Source of the DNA: Sodalis ligni
GTDB lineage: Bacteria > Pseudomonadota > Gammaproteobacteria > Enterobacterales > Enterobacteriaceae
DNA: 64,000 nt
Direction of reading: 5' to 3'
NCBI RefSeq assembly: GCF_016865525.2
Contig: NZ_CP075169.1
Coordinates: 3,658,337 to 3,722,336, forward strand
Each line of letters starts with the position of its first letter. Position 1 is the first letter of the stretch. Shown piece after piece: positions 7,866 to 17,173 of the stretch. Under the pieces are notes generated by a model. The model was not told where the DNA came from. It made no database searches and saw nothing but the letters and a program-made list of their open reading frames with translations. The position numbers and the translations under genes are program-made.

Positions 7866-8701
7866 CACCGGGTTTTGTAACTCAGCAGCCTGCGCCCGGC
7901 CATTTCCAGCAGGAAATCCGATATTTTCCCCAGTATGGCAAACAGAATCACGCTGGCCAGAATCACCGACGCGCGTCCGGTCATCTGCCCGTCGATCATC
8001 AAAAAGCCAAGTCCGCGGCTGGCACCCATCATTTCGGCCGCCACCACAAACATCCATGCCAGCCCCAACCCGCTGCGCAGCCCGACGATGTATTCCGGCA
8101 GCACCGCCGGCAAAATCACCCGCCGGATCATCTGCAACCCGCTCAGCCGGTAAATTTTGCCGACCTCCAACAGCTTCGGGTCCACCTGGCTCATTCCGCT
8201 GGAAAGATTCAGATAGACCGGAAAAAATGCGCCCAGGGAGATAAGCCCGATCTTCGATGATTCATCGATGCCGAGCCACAGCAAAAACAGCGGCACCCAC
8301 GCCATGGAGGGGATGTTGCGTAACGATTGCAGCAACGGATCCAGCAACCGGCGGGCCGGCGCGACGTATCCTGTAAGCCCCCCCAGCAGCGTGCCCACCG
8401 CCGCCCCCAGCAGAAAGCCGGTGATAATGCGCCATAGCGTAATCGCCGTATGCCGCCACAGATCCCCGCTCAGGCCCAGGTCCAAAATAGTTTGCCCAAC
8501 CACCGTAGGCGCCGGCAAGGTATTCGGCGGCAGCACGCCCGCACGGGCCAGCGCCTCCCACAGCACCAGTCCGGCGGCCGGGACAATCAGGCCGACGAAT
8601 TGATTACCGCGGGGCTGTTTTTTCCGGCGGACCGGATGCGTTGTCTGTTCGCGTAATGCCGGAAGCCGCGTCACGGCCTGGTTTTGCTCTACGGTACTCA
8701 T
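7865..8701 (-). CDS. ssuC: Aliphatic-sulfonate-type ABC transporter permease
   Basis: The 278-residue BPD-transport-1 permease has about six hydrophobic helices. It carries the family segment 'LRNIPSMAWVPLFLLWLGI' and the ATPase-contact EAA loop around 'EVGKIYRLSGLQMIRRVILP'. The N-terminus is a basic cytoplasmic tail ('RRKKQPRGNQ'). It lies 8 bp after the binding-protein gene and is coupled to the ATPase gene through an overlapping stop/start. It should form the inner-membrane channel of the importer. Confidence 0.9.
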   Translation of the reverse strand: MSTVEQNQAVTRLPALREQTTHPVRRKKQPRGNQFVGLIVPAAGLVLWEALARAGVLPPNTLPAPTVVGQTILDLGLSGDLWRHTAITLWRIITGFLLGAAVGTLLGGLTGYVAPARRLLDPLLQSLRNIPSMAWVPLFLLWLGIDESSKIGLISLGAFFPVYLNLSSGMSQVDPKLLEVGKIYRLSGLQMIRRVILPAVLPEYIVGLRSGLGLAWMFVVAAEMMGASRGLGFLMIDGQMTGRASVILASVILFAILGKISDFLLEMAGRRLLSYKTR

Positions 8702-8709
8702 AGGGTTTC

Positions 8710-9699
8710 CTATTTGGCTGCGATGACTTGATGAACATACTGCGGATCGATAAGATCGTTAACCGTGGCATTCACATCGGTTGAACCGCTGATAACGCCG
8801 CTCTTCTTCAGTACGTCTCCGCTGGCGGCAATCACTTTCTTTTGCTCATCCCCCAGCGTCGAACTGCCCAGGTCTGTCCGTTCCAGCACTTTAGCGGCAA
8901 TCGCATCGCTGATTTTCGCGTCCCGCACGAACAGCGCGCGAAACTCCGCCGGATTTTGTATCGCCCATAACCGCGCCTTCTCATAGGCCGCCAATACCCG
9001 GGCGACATAGGCCGGATACTCCTTGGCAAACGCCTCGCGCACGTTCAGCACGCCATAGCTGTTGAGCGCCACGTCGCGATGGAACAGCCTGGATCCATTC
9101 TCCACTTCCGCTTGCGCCATCAGCGGATCGAGTCCCGCCCATGCGTCCACGTCGCCGCGTTCCAGTGCGTTCTTGCCATCGGGGTGCTGCAACGGCACCA
9201 GTTCGATATCCTTTTCCGTCAGGCCGACCTGGTCGAGGGAGCGCAGCAGGAACACATAAGGATCGGTACCGCGCGTGACGGCCACTTTTTTGCCCTTCAA
9301 GTCTTCCACCTTGGTAATCGGGCTGTCCTTGCGCACCACCAGCGCCGTCCACTCCGGGCGCGAATAGACATAAATGGTTTTGATGGGGTTGCCGTTTGAT
9401 TTCCCAATAAAGGCCGCCACGCCGGCGGTGGATCCGAAATCAACGCTCTTGCTGTTCAGCAGTTCCAGACTTTTGTTGCTTCCCTGGCTCAGTGTCCACT
9501 CCACGGAAATACCGTCTTTAGCGAGTGAGTCCTCCAGGAAATGCTTGTCTTTCAGCACCAAGCTCACCGGGTTGTAATAGGCGTAATCCAGCTTGATAAC
9601 TTGCGGCTTTGTTTCGGCTTCCTTTTTGCAAGCGGTAAGCGAACTCAAACCCATAGTCATAAGAATCGCTACCATAACGGCTCGTGAACGTACCTTCAC
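8710..9699 (-). CDS. ssuA: Sulfonate-type ABC transporter substrate-binding lipoprotein
   Basis: The start chosen is GTG at 9699, 6 bp after GGGAG, giving 329 residues; an upstream ATG at 9738 has no ribosome site. The N-terminus 'VKVRSRAVMVAILMTMGLSS' is a signal peptide ending in the lipobox L-T-A-C, so the protein is probably a lipoprotein. The rest follows the SsuA/TauA fold: 'VDFGSTAGVAAFIGKSNG', 'DLKGKKVAVTRGTDPYVFLL' and 'LERGDVDAWAGLDPLMAQAE'. It is the first gene of the transporter operon. Its sequence differs clearly from the second SsuA-like protein at 20787-21770, so the two probably bind different ligands. Confidence 0.88.
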   Translation of the reverse strand: MKVRSRAVMVAILMTMGLSSLTACKKEAETKPQVIKLDYAYYNPVSLVLKDKHFLEDSLAKDGISVEWTLSQGSNKSLELLNSKSVDFGSTAGVAAFIGKSNGNPIKTIYVYSRPEWTALVVRKDSPITKVEDLKGKKVAVTRGTDPYVFLLRSLDQVGLTEKDIELVPLQHPDGKNALERGDVDAWAGLDPLMAQAEVENGSRLFHRDVALNSYGVLNVREAFAKEYPAYVARVLAAYEKARLWAIQNPAEFRALFVRDAKISDAIAAKVLERTDLGSSTLGDEQKKVIAASGDVLKKSGVISGSTDVNATVNDLIDPQYVHQVIAAK

Positions 9700-9745
9700 T
9701 GTGTTCTCCCTTAAATCGTCAATGAAAATACCCGTCATACTTCAC

Positions 9746-9773
9746 GTTGCAGATAGGGGGGCTTTCCTGCAAC
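9746..9773. promoter_or_regulatory. Inverted repeat upstream of the ssuA operon
   Basis: GTTGCAG (9746-9752) and CTGCAAC (9767-9773) form 7-bp arms around a 14-bp centre, 47 bp upstream of the ssuA start. The position suits a regulator site or an mRNA hairpin. No -24/-12 element was found next to it. No known operator consensus was recognised. Confidence 0.35.
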
Positions 9774-9902
9774 TCGCCAAATTGAGGGGATAAATTCGAG
9801 TGTATGGTCATATCTCGTTTTCAACGCACGTTAACCGGGCTCAACGAGAGCTGCATTCCATTTTTAACGCCTGTTATCAGAGTCGTTGGATATCTGGAAG
9901 AA

Positions 9903-10739
9903 TCAGTATTTCCGGTCGCCCCCTGAGCCATGCTCGCGCATATGAACCAAATGCTTGTAATCCGGGTGGGACGGATCTTTTTCGATCGCCGCCCGCTCTT
10001 TCTGATACAGGCGAATGCTCAGGCTGCCATAAAGCTTGCGGTCTTCTCCCACCGGGCACACCTTGGCGCACACGCCGCAAGGCCAACGATTCTCCGACTG
10101 CAATACCTGGTGAAACTGCGTGCATTTAATAGCGTCCAGCTCGCAAATCCGCGAGCCCGGCCGCTCGCTCATTGCCTGCGCAGGACAAAGCTGGGAGCAG
10201 ACCGTGCAGCCTTTCTTGCACAGCTCGCCTTCCACCAGCGCATCGCCTTTCACTTCCACCGAGGTCAGCACCGAGACATAACGGGCCCGCGGCCCGTACT
10301 TCGGATTCAGCAGATTGTGGCTATAACCAATGGTGCCCAGGCCCGCATATTTACCCGCGTAGACCTGGCTAAAGCAGGCCGGCATCTTTTTCAATAAAAT
10401 ATCCAGGCTGCCATAGCCATCGCGCGGCATAAAAATGGAGGCGTGGCCCAGATTATTCAGGTATACGGCCAGCCGGTAGCCCATCTGGTCCAGCAGGGTG
10501 TTCGTCGTGTCGTACAATACTGTATGGTTGATGGATGGCGTGCTTTCCACAATCGGCAGCAGCATGGGAACACCCAGCACGATAACGGTTTGGGTTTTGC
10601 TCCAGATAGCTTGCGGCCAATACTGCGGTTGCAGTTCATTCGCCTCGCTCCAGCGTGAGACCGGTGCAAACCCCACCAGCTCCGCGCCAAGCTTTTTGGC
10701 TTCGCGTATAATCTTTCTTTTCAAACCCACTTCGTCCAT
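9903..10739 (-). CDS. QueG/reductive-dehalogenase-like double [4Fe-4S] protein
   Basis: The 278-residue protein has two ferredoxin-type cysteine groups near the C-terminus ('CKKGCTVCSQLCP' and 'CGVCAKVCPVG'), preceded by a region resembling the cobalamin-binding fold of epoxyqueuosine reductases and reductive dehalogenases ('KKLGAELVGFAPVSRWSE', 'YAGLGTIGYSHNLLNPKYG'). It is shorter than QueG (about 380 residues) and lacks its C-terminal HEAT-like region, so tRNA modification is unlikely. Lying between the sulfonate transporter and monooxygenase genes, it may reduce an organosulfur substrate or pass electrons to a partner. The role is inferred. Confidence 0.7.
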   Translation of the reverse strand: MDEVGLKRKIIREAKKLGAELVGFAPVSRWSEANELQPQYWPQAIWSKTQTVIVLGVPMLLPIVESTPSINHTVLYDTTNTLLDQMGYRLAVYLNNLGHASIFMPRDGYGSLDILLKKMPACFSQVYAGKYAGLGTIGYSHNLLNPKYGPRARYVSVLTSVEVKGDALVEGELCKKGCTVCSQLCPAQAMSERPGSRICELDAIKCTQFHQVLQSENRWPCGVCAKVCPVGEDRKLYGSLSIRLYQKERAAIEKDPSHPDYKHLVHMREHGSGGDRKY

Positions 10740-11239
10740 ACCCGGAAATACCCCTTTGTTTTTTTACCTCTATTACCGGCCACAAACGGGCGTACTATTC
10801 CCCAGAAATTTATTCTGACAAATTTATCCATCGTTAAACGCTGCGGTAATAACTATCGGCCCAAAAACCGCCATTGCTTGAATAATTAGTACTGCCTAAT
10901 TTATAAAGCGATAGCGATTATGGGCAACGATTTTTTTAGGCTATGCTTTGCCGGAAAATACCTTATACTGCCTACCCATGCACCGTCATGGGGAAAATCG
11001 CCAAGAAATGAATAACGCCCGTAAATTAAAATGCAGTGAAACACTATTATGTGGAAATAATGACTTATCGGTGATACATAATGTATTTTTTTGCTACTAC
11101 GGTGTTAGAAAAATATATCCTTAGCGAAAAATAAAATAAGTTTTCCTTCCGGCGGTACGGCGATGGGGATATTGCGCTACTCATCTCCCCGGCCCGACGC
11201 ACCTTCTGGCATTTGGTCGTCCTGGAGTGATGCCGGCGG
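10740..11239. other. Intergenic region, no gene recognised
   Basis: These 500 bp lie between the Fe-S protein gene and the SfnB-like gene, both on the minus strand. All frames are broken by stops and no gene remnant, tRNA or repeat was recognised. A promoter for the Fe-S gene is expected here, but no -24/-12 element with correct spacing was found. Confidence 0.5.
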
Positions 11240-12478
11240 CTAAGCCGGTACGGGTTTATCCGGTCCGTTGCCGATTTGCCAGATAAAGGTCGGCTCATGC
11301 CCGTTAATCAGATAGTCCCCCACGATACGCGCTTTATAGATCACCGGATTATGGGATGACAGGGTGCGCGCATTGCGCCAATGCCTGTCCAGCGCCTTTG
11401 CCGCCCGCGTATCCGACGCACCCAGCGCGTTAAACAGCTCGCCGGCGGCACGCTGCACCCACTGCGTGGCGATAACCTGGGCCTTGTCGGCATCGACTTC
11501 CGCCAGGATATTGGCCTGGCGCTCTTGCTGCCCGTCGCCGCTGAAATGAGCCTCATAAGCCTGCTGCAAGGAGTCGGCGGCGCGCAATACGGTGGCCTCC
11601 ACCGCAAAGGCCCAGGCGCCTATTTGCCCGACCACCTGCTGAATCTGCGCATCATCGCGGGCAAAATCCGCGTTGCCGTGGCTGTAGATGCGCCGGCGGC
11701 TGCGTACGCCCTGCGCCACATCGCGCTGTACGGCCCGGCCGATACCCGCCAGCGTCGCCAGCAGCACATGTTGATAAAACGCGGTTTGGTAGCGAAAGCG
11801 GTCGGCAAAATCATAAACATGTTCCGGCGCCACCTGCGCATGATGAAAACGGGTGGTGCCGCTGCCGGTGGTACGCTGGCCGAAGCCATCCCAATCATCT
11901 TCCCGCAGCACCCCCGCCTGGTGGGTGCCCACCAGGGCAATCACACTGCCTCCGGTGTCCGAACGCTGCGCGAATACGTCAATCCAGTCGGCAAACAGCG
12001 CGCCGGTGCTGTAGAACTTCTCCCCGTCCAGCCGCCAGCCTTGTTCAGACGGCGTGACCTTGGTCTTCACTTCACCGAGTTTTACCTCGCCGATCTCCGT
12101 CCAGCCGCTGCCGACGATATCTCCGTCGATAAAACGGCGAAACCACTGTTCGCGTTCAGGGGAATCAGGTGCGTTCAGCCGGTCTTCCACAAAGGCTATA
12201 TGCGCCCGCAATGCCTGCGGCAGATTGGAATCCGCCTCCGCCAGCTCAATCAATAACTGAAACAGCTGTGGCAGTGAGGCCCCGTAACCGCCCTGTTCTT
12301 TAGGGATGCGCAGCGTGCCGAACCCCGCCTCCTTCAGCCAGCGAATCGGTTCCGTGGGCAACGAACGCGTGCTTTCGCGGTCGATAGCGCCCGCGGCGAT
12401 TTTGCTGAAGATCGGTCTGAACCGCGCGGCAAGCTGTGCGTAATCCGTTCCCTTGGAAATCAAATGCTTATCTGTCAT
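11240..12478 (-). CDS. SfnB/DszC-like flavin monooxygenase (acyl-CoA dehydrogenase fold)
   Basis: The 412-residue protein has the acyl-CoA dehydrogenase fold: an N-terminal helical part ('LKEAGFGTLRIPKEQGGYGASLPQLFQLL'), a beta domain ('DIVGSGWTEIGEVKLGEVKT') and a C-terminal helical part ('RAAGELFNALGASDTRAAKALDRHWRNART'). The last motif is typical of the SfnB and DszC monooxygenases that use reduced flavin to oxidise sulfur compounds. The start codon overlaps the stop of the MFS gene (ATGA), so they are co-translated. It needs reduced FMN from a reductase that is not in the window. It probably oxidises the compound carried by the MFS protein. Confidence 0.8.
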   Translation of the reverse strand: MTDKHLISKGTDYAQLAARFRPIFSKIAAGAIDRESTRSLPTEPIRWLKEAGFGTLRIPKEQGGYGASLPQLFQLLIELAEADSNLPQALRAHIAFVEDRLNAPDSPEREQWFRRFIDGDIVGSGWTEIGEVKLGEVKTKVTPSEQGWRLDGEKFYSTGALFADWIDVFAQRSDTGGSVIALVGTHQAGVLREDDWDGFGQRTTGSGTTRFHHAQVAPEHVYDFADRFRYQTAFYQHVLLATLAGIGRAVQRDVAQGVRSRRRIYSHGNADFARDDAQIQQVVGQIGAWAFAVEATVLRAADSLQQAYEAHFSGDGQQERQANILAEVDADKAQVIATQWVQRAAGELFNALGASDTRAAKALDRHWRNARTLSSHNPVIYKARIVGDYLINGHEPTFIWQIGNGPDKPVPA

Positions 12479-13935
12479 GGTGCCTCCGTAACCTCGTCGT
12501 GGTCGTCAATGTCCTGACGGGTGGGCTCATGGCGCACCGCCAGCAGGAAAATAATCGGCAAAATGGCGCACAGGGACACAACCCAGAACATATCGGTGCC
12601 GAGACCGGCCTTGAGGATGGGCAGGATAAACAGCGCCAACGCGCTGCCGATACCGGAAAGCGAGCGGCTAAAACCGACGCCGGTGGCGCGTATTGAGGTG
12701 GGATAAGAGAGCGCCGGATAGATCATCAGCTGCGCGCCGGGGCCGAAGCCTTCGGCAAACAGCCATAGCCCGAGCATCAATATCGCAAAAACGATGCCGA
12801 CCGTTGCCTGCGGATGACCAATCAGGGCCAATGCAATCAGCGCGATGAACTGCAGGGCAAAACCGGCGATCGCCACATGGCGCGACGGGTATTTCCAGGC
12901 CAAACGCATACCGAGCAGACCGCCGGTAAAGGCAAACAGCGCGTTGAGTCCCAGGGACGCCGAAATGGTTTCGAATACCCCGGCCCCAAGGAACTGCGCC
13001 AGGATAGACGGCAGGAAGAAGGCAATCGCGGTGTATTCAAAAGAAATGCAGACATTCATCACTCCGGCAACGATGGTCCGTTCACGATAGGGCTTTTCAA
13101 ACAGTATCCGAAAGCTGACCCTGGCCGGTTTTATCGCCTTGTGCGCCGGCGTTTCCACCGCCACCTCATGGGCCTGAATACCATAAGAATCCCGCAGGAT
13201 GCGTACCGCGCCCGTCAAGTCGCCCTGATTGGCGGCCCACAGCGGTGATTCATTCATAAACTTGCGGCGCACGGCGATAATCAACAGCGCCGGCACCGCG
13301 CCAAACAATAACGACGCGCGCCATAGCCAATCGATATGCTCTTTCGGCAGCAGGAAATAGAAGCCGAAAATGATAAAAAAGCACACCGATGAGGCGGCGT
13401 ACCACATTGGGCACCAGGCGGCAAGCCGGGCCGCTTTATTGCCCTTGCCGGCGAATTTCGAAAATTCGGCCATGTAGGCCATGGCCACCGGCAAATCAAT
13501 GCCGACACCGATCCCCATCAGGAAACGCGCGCCGATTAATACCCAGACGTTCGGCGCCAGTCCCGCGGCAATGGCCGAGACTACGAAAAACAGCATATCG
13601 GCCATGAAAATCGAATAGCGGCCATACCGGTCGGTAAGCCAACCGCCCACCAGATTGCCGATGATGGTGCCGATCATAATGGATGAGGTGACCAGCCCGG
13701 TCAGGGCCGGCGTCAGGCTGAAATCCCTCACCACATCATCTATACCGTAAGAAAGGGTGGTAAGATCGTAGGCATCGAGAAATACCCCGCCCAGCGCCAG
13801 AAATACAATCATACGCGCATAGCTGCTATTATCGCTGCGGGTATTAATCAGCCGTGCCACATCGCTGACCGAGCCTACCGGCGACGATGGAAACGCCGCT
13901 TCGGGGGAAAGATCATCTATATTTATCGCACTCAT
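12475..13935 (-). CDS. MFS transporter (AAHS/sugar-porter type)
   Basis: The 486-residue protein has about twelve hydrophobic helices. It carries MFS motif A 'WLTDRYGRYSI' and the first-helix segment 'LALGGVFLDAYDLTTLSYGI', typical of metabolite:H+ symporters for organic acids. The central loop and both termini are charged. A GAGG site lies just before the ATG. It is translationally coupled to the SfnB-like monooxygenase and sits among organosulfur genes, so it may take up a sulfur-containing organic acid; the ligand is not determinable from sequence. Confidence 0.85.
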   Translation of the reverse strand: MSAINIDDLSPEAAFPSSPVGSVSDVARLINTRSDNSSYARMIVFLALGGVFLDAYDLTTLSYGIDDVVRDFSLTPALTGLVTSSIMIGTIIGNLVGGWLTDRYGRYSIFMADMLFFVVSAIAAGLAPNVWVLIGARFLMGIGVGIDLPVAMAYMAEFSKFAGKGNKAARLAAWCPMWYAASSVCFFIIFGFYFLLPKEHIDWLWRASLLFGAVPALLIIAVRRKFMNESPLWAANQGDLTGAVRILRDSYGIQAHEVAVETPAHKAIKPARVSFRILFEKPYRERTIVAGVMNVCISFEYTAIAFFLPSILAQFLGAGVFETISASLGLNALFAFTGGLLGMRLAWKYPSRHVAIAGFALQFIALIALALIGHPQATVGIVFAILMLGLWLFAEGFGPGAQLMIYPALSYPTSIRATGVGFSRSLSGIGSALALFILPILKAGLGTDMFWVVSLCAILPIIFLLAVRHEPTRQDIDDHDEVTEAP

Positions 13936-14048
13936 AATATCCTCACTATATTGCTAATAGACACCCGTTATAAAAAAATATTTTTATTAAAACAAATGAT
14001 GAAAAAACATTATTAAATACGCAAACTACATTTGGGTAAAAATAAAAG

Positions 14049-14084
14049 CCGTCACGTATTTTAAAAACGACGGTAATATTACCG
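14049..14084. terminator. Possible terminator/palindrome cluster
   Basis: CCGTC and GACGG arms (14049-14053 and 14069-14073) overlap the perfect palindrome CGGTAATATTACCG (14071-14084), about 130 bp beyond the stop of the minus-strand DszA-like gene. There is no clear U-tract, so a regulator site for the MFS operon is an alternative. Confidence 0.3.
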
Positions 14085-14205
14085 CCGCCGTATTTATTTA
14101 CGGCTGCAGTTGGGTGATATAATTAACTTCCAGGCGAAACAGTCCTAACCCGTATCATATTCGGTATATGGAATTCTGATACCGCTACGGGCCGGCGGTA
14201 GTATT

Positions 14206-15636
14206 TCAACCATGGCGTCCGTCCCCCAGCCTGTCGGCAGCGAGGCCATCCGCGGCCGCTACGGGACCGGTGTGACGATAGCCCGCCGCCGGATGAGGGG
14301 CATACAGGCGTGGACCCTGCCGGAACAGTTTTTCCCGCAGCGTGCCGGCGGCGTAGTCGCGCTTGTAGACCCCGCGCTTTTGCAGTTCCGGGATCAGATG
14401 CTCCACCACATCGCTAAAGCTCTCGTGCGTCACGGCATAGGCCAGATTAAAACCGTCGACATCGGTTTCTTCGACCCAGGACTGCAATTCGTCCGCCACC
14501 GTCTGCCCGCTGCCCACCAGCAGGGGGCCGAACCCCCCGATGCCCACCCAGTCCGCCAGCCCCTGTACCGTCCATTGCCGGTGCGGATCGGCGGTGGAGA
14601 AGGTTTCCACCGCGGACTGAATGGCATTGGTATGCAGGTGTTTTAGCACTTGCTCTGGTTGATATTGGCCAAAATCAATGCCGGTCCAGCCGGAAATCAG
14701 CGCCAGAGCGCCCTCATAACTGACATAGGATTTATACTCATTCCACTTCGCCTGCGCCTGCCGGTCGGTTTGGTCAACGATGGCGGTCTGTAGATTGAAA
14801 ATCAGGATGCCCCGGGGATCGCGGCCGGCTTCGGCGGCGCGGCGGCGAATATCCGCCACGGTTTTTTTCAGTAATACTTTAGAGGGAGCGGCGACAAACA
14901 CGCATTCGGCGTGTTCGGCGGCAAACTGTTTACCCCGGCTGGACGCACCCGCTTGATACAGCACCGGCGTGCGCTGCGGCGAAGGCTCGCACAGGTGGAT
15001 TCCCGGCACCTGGAAGAACGTTCCCTGGTGGTTGATGGGATGGATTTTGGCCGGATCGCTGAAGATGCGCCGCTCGCGGTCGCGCAGCACGGCGCCCTCT
15101 TCCCAACTCCCCTCCAGCAGCTTATAAATTACCTGCAGATATTCGTCGGCATAGTCATAGCGGGCATCATGGTCGGTTTGCGCCCGCTGGCCGATATTGC
15201 GCGCGCCGCTCTCCAAATATGACGTCACGATATTCCAGCCGATGCGTCCCTTGGTCAAATGATCCAGCGTCGACAGCCGACGCGCAAATGGATAAGGATG
15301 CTCGAACGAGAGCGAAGCCGTCAGGCCGAAGCCCAGGTGTTCGGTGACCAGCGCCATGGGCGTGATCAATGCCAGCGGATCGTTGACCGGCACCTGAGTG
15401 GCCTGGCGTATAGCCGCATCGCCGTTGCCGTTCAGCACGTCATAGACGCCCAGCACATCGGCGATAAACAGGCCGTCGAATTTTCCCCGCTCCAGCAGGC
15501 GCGCCAAATCGACCCAATACTCAAGGTCTTTGTATTGCCAGGAGCGGTCGCGGGGGTGGGCCCATAAACCCGGCGACTGGTGGCCGACGCAGTTCATATC
15601 AAACGCGTTCAGGCGAATTTCTCGTTGCGATGGCAT
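14206..15636 (-). CDS. NtaA/SnaA/DszA-family FMN-dependent monooxygenase
   Basis: The ATG at 15636 (after GGAG) gives 476 residues, about the family length. The bacterial-luciferase-like TIM barrel is shown by 'KFDGLFIADVLGVYDVLNG', 'FEHPYPFARRLSTLDHLTKG' and 'RIGWNIVTSYLESGARNIG', with 'PVLYQAGASSRGKQFAAEHA' later. Members oxidise nitrilotriacetate, pristinamycin or dibenzothiophene sulfone with FMNH2 supplied by a separate reductase. Next to SsuD and SfnB-like genes, oxidation of an organosulfur compound is the likely role. It is the third gene after ssuD and a FAD protein. Confidence 0.85.
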   Translation of the reverse strand: MPSQREIRLNAFDMNCVGHQSPGLWAHPRDRSWQYKDLEYWVDLARLLERGKFDGLFIADVLGVYDVLNGNGDAAIRQATQVPVNDPLALITPMALVTEHLGFGLTASLSFEHPYPFARRLSTLDHLTKGRIGWNIVTSYLESGARNIGQRAQTDHDARYDYADEYLQVIYKLLEGSWEEGAVLRDRERRIFSDPAKIHPINHQGTFFQVPGIHLCEPSPQRTPVLYQAGASSRGKQFAAEHAECVFVAAPSKVLLKKTVADIRRRAAEAGRDPRGILIFNLQTAIVDQTDRQAQAKWNEYKSYVSYEGALALISGWTGIDFGQYQPEQVLKHLHTNAIQSAVETFSTADPHRQWTVQGLADWVGIGGFGPLLVGSGQTVADELQSWVEETDVDGFNLAYAVTHESFSDVVEHLIPELQKRGVYKRDYAAGTLREKLFRQGPRLYAPHPAAGYRHTGPVAAADGLAADRLGDGRHG

Positions 15637-15739
15637 ACTATTATATTCTCCAGGGTTGCAATCCCCTCGTCCAGGCAGGGCCGGCGGGGTCATAATTATC
15701 GGATAGCCAAAAAGCAGGCCCGGGTTTTAACTGCCAAAA

Positions 15740-17173
15740 CTAACGCCGACAAAGGGGACATCGCCCGTCGAGGGCGGGTGAGGTCAACAGGGCAAGCAGC
15801 TGGGTGGCAAGGGCCTGGGCATGTTCCGCCACCTGCGGCAAGCCGATCAGTTCGCCAAAACGACCACGCGCCGCCGGCCCCGCCACCAGCAGGCGCGGGT
15901 CGGCCAGGCCGTCGCTGCCGATGGCCTGGCTGTCTGCGTTCACCCACAGCCCCAGCCCCAAGGGATCCGCAACAATAAGGCCCTGTCCGGCCAGCGCGCG
16001 CAGCAGCGGAAGGCTATTGATCAGCGACCCGTGGGCCGGCCCGGTGGAAATGATGACCTTCTGGGCCACCACGCGCTCGGCGCCGCCCTGCCGAAGGGCC
16101 AGTTGCAAGGTAAGATCTTTTTCGCCGCCAGCAATTTTGTCCAGCCGGGCGGCCAGCACGCGCAACGTGCCGTTATCACGCCGTTGCCGCAGCAAGGCGC
16201 TGACCTGCGGCGCGATGCGATACCGATGGACATCCCAATAGGGGCGCAGATGGCGTAAGAACCGCCGCTGTTCCACCGGCGGCAATCGCTGCCAGAGCGT
16301 CTGCCCGTTGGCGCGCACGTCGTCGATGACCTTTTGCCAGGGGACCCCGGCATCAGCGGCGGCAACGACGGTCCGACGTATCCGGCGCAGCCAGCGGCGC
16401 ACGGTTTCAGGGGCGGCAAGGGGCGGCTCAACCGGCCAGGACGGATAGTCGCCGGTAACATTTGGACGCGGCAGCAGGCCGCGGCGCGAAAAGGCGGTAA
16501 TTTGGCCGCGATGTCCGCGCAATTGCAGCGAGGCCGCCACATCGGCCATGGTCAATCCAGTGCCGATAATCACCAGCTCATCCCGGGTTCCTATCGCCGC
16601 CAGCGCATTGTCCTGCCAGGGATTGGCGATCAATGCCGGATGTTGTCCCACCTCCTTTGAAATCTGCGATGGCAGCGCCGGCGGCGGGTGACTTATGGCC
16701 AGTACCGTGGCGTCGGCATGGATCCGCACGCCGCCGGCGGTGGTGACAATCGCTCCCCCAGGCACTGGTTGCAGGCTTATGGCCCGATCGCGCAGGTGAT
16801 GCAGGTTAAGGCGGCTGGCGGCGGCGGTTTCGCTAAAGCGCTCGGCGATGTAACGGCCAAACGCGCCGCGCTGCGGATACAGGCTGCCATCACGCCACAG
16901 TGCCTCGGGATCCCGCGGCAGCTCATCACCGGCGCGGCACCATCGGTCAAAATCCCCCTCTTCGGCGGCGGAAAGCTGCATTTTATCCGCCGGCACATTG
17001 ATGCGATGGGCCGGATCACGGGTGGAATATGCCACGCCGCAGCCCAACATAGCGCGCGGTTCGATAACAGTGACATCCCCGGCCAGCCGTCCCTGGCGTC
17101 CCAGATGGATAGCCAGCGCGGTGCCGGTAAAACCGCCGCCGATAATAACGATATGCGGATGGACGGCCATCAT
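15740..17173 (-). CDS. FAD/NAD(P)-binding protein (COG4529-like)
   Basis: The 477-residue protein opens with an FAD Rossmann motif ('[20 protein letters not shown]'), has a central second nucleotide-binding motif ('[18 protein letters not shown]') and a C-terminal '[25 protein letters not shown]'. It fits the FAD-NAD(P)-binding family found with organosulfur and amino-acid monooxygenases, whose reaction is mostly undetermined. Its ATG overlaps the ssuD stop (ATGA). It might oxidise a sulfur intermediate or serve as an electron carrier to the FMN enzymes, but no flavin-reductase motif was recognised. Confidence 0.8.
   Translation of the reverse strand: MMAVHPHIVIIGGGFTGTALAIHLGRQGRLAGDVTVIEPRAMLGCGVAYSTRDPAHRINVPADKMQLSAAEEGDFDRWCRAGDELPRDPEALWRDGSLYPQRGAFGRYIAERFSETAAASRLNLHHLRDRAISLQPVPGGAIVTTAGGVRIHADATVLAISHPPPALPSQISKEVGQHPALIANPWQDNALAAIGTRDELVIIGTGLTMADVAASLQLRGHRGQITAFSRRGLLPRPNVTGDYPSWPVEPPLAAPETVRRWLRRIRRTVVAAADAGVPWQKVIDDVRANGQTLWQRLPPVEQRRFLRHLRPYWDVHRYRIAPQVSALLRQRRDNGTLRVLAARLDKIAGGEKDLTLQLALRQGGAERVVAQKVIISTGPAHGSLINSLPLLRALAGQGLIVADPLGLGLWVNADSQAIGSDGLADPRLLVAGPAARGRFGELIGLPQVAEHAQALATQLLALLTSPALDGRCPLCRR

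Noticed and set aside
11381..12256. A 291-codon plus-strand frame opposite the SfnB-like gene
   Set aside because: It is antisense to a well-supported enzyme and shows no recognisable domain.
13953..13966. GG-N10-GC spacing before the MFS gene, suggesting a sigma-54 promoter
   Set aside because: Both half sites are poor and the implied transcript would start within the ribosome site, so the match is probably chance.
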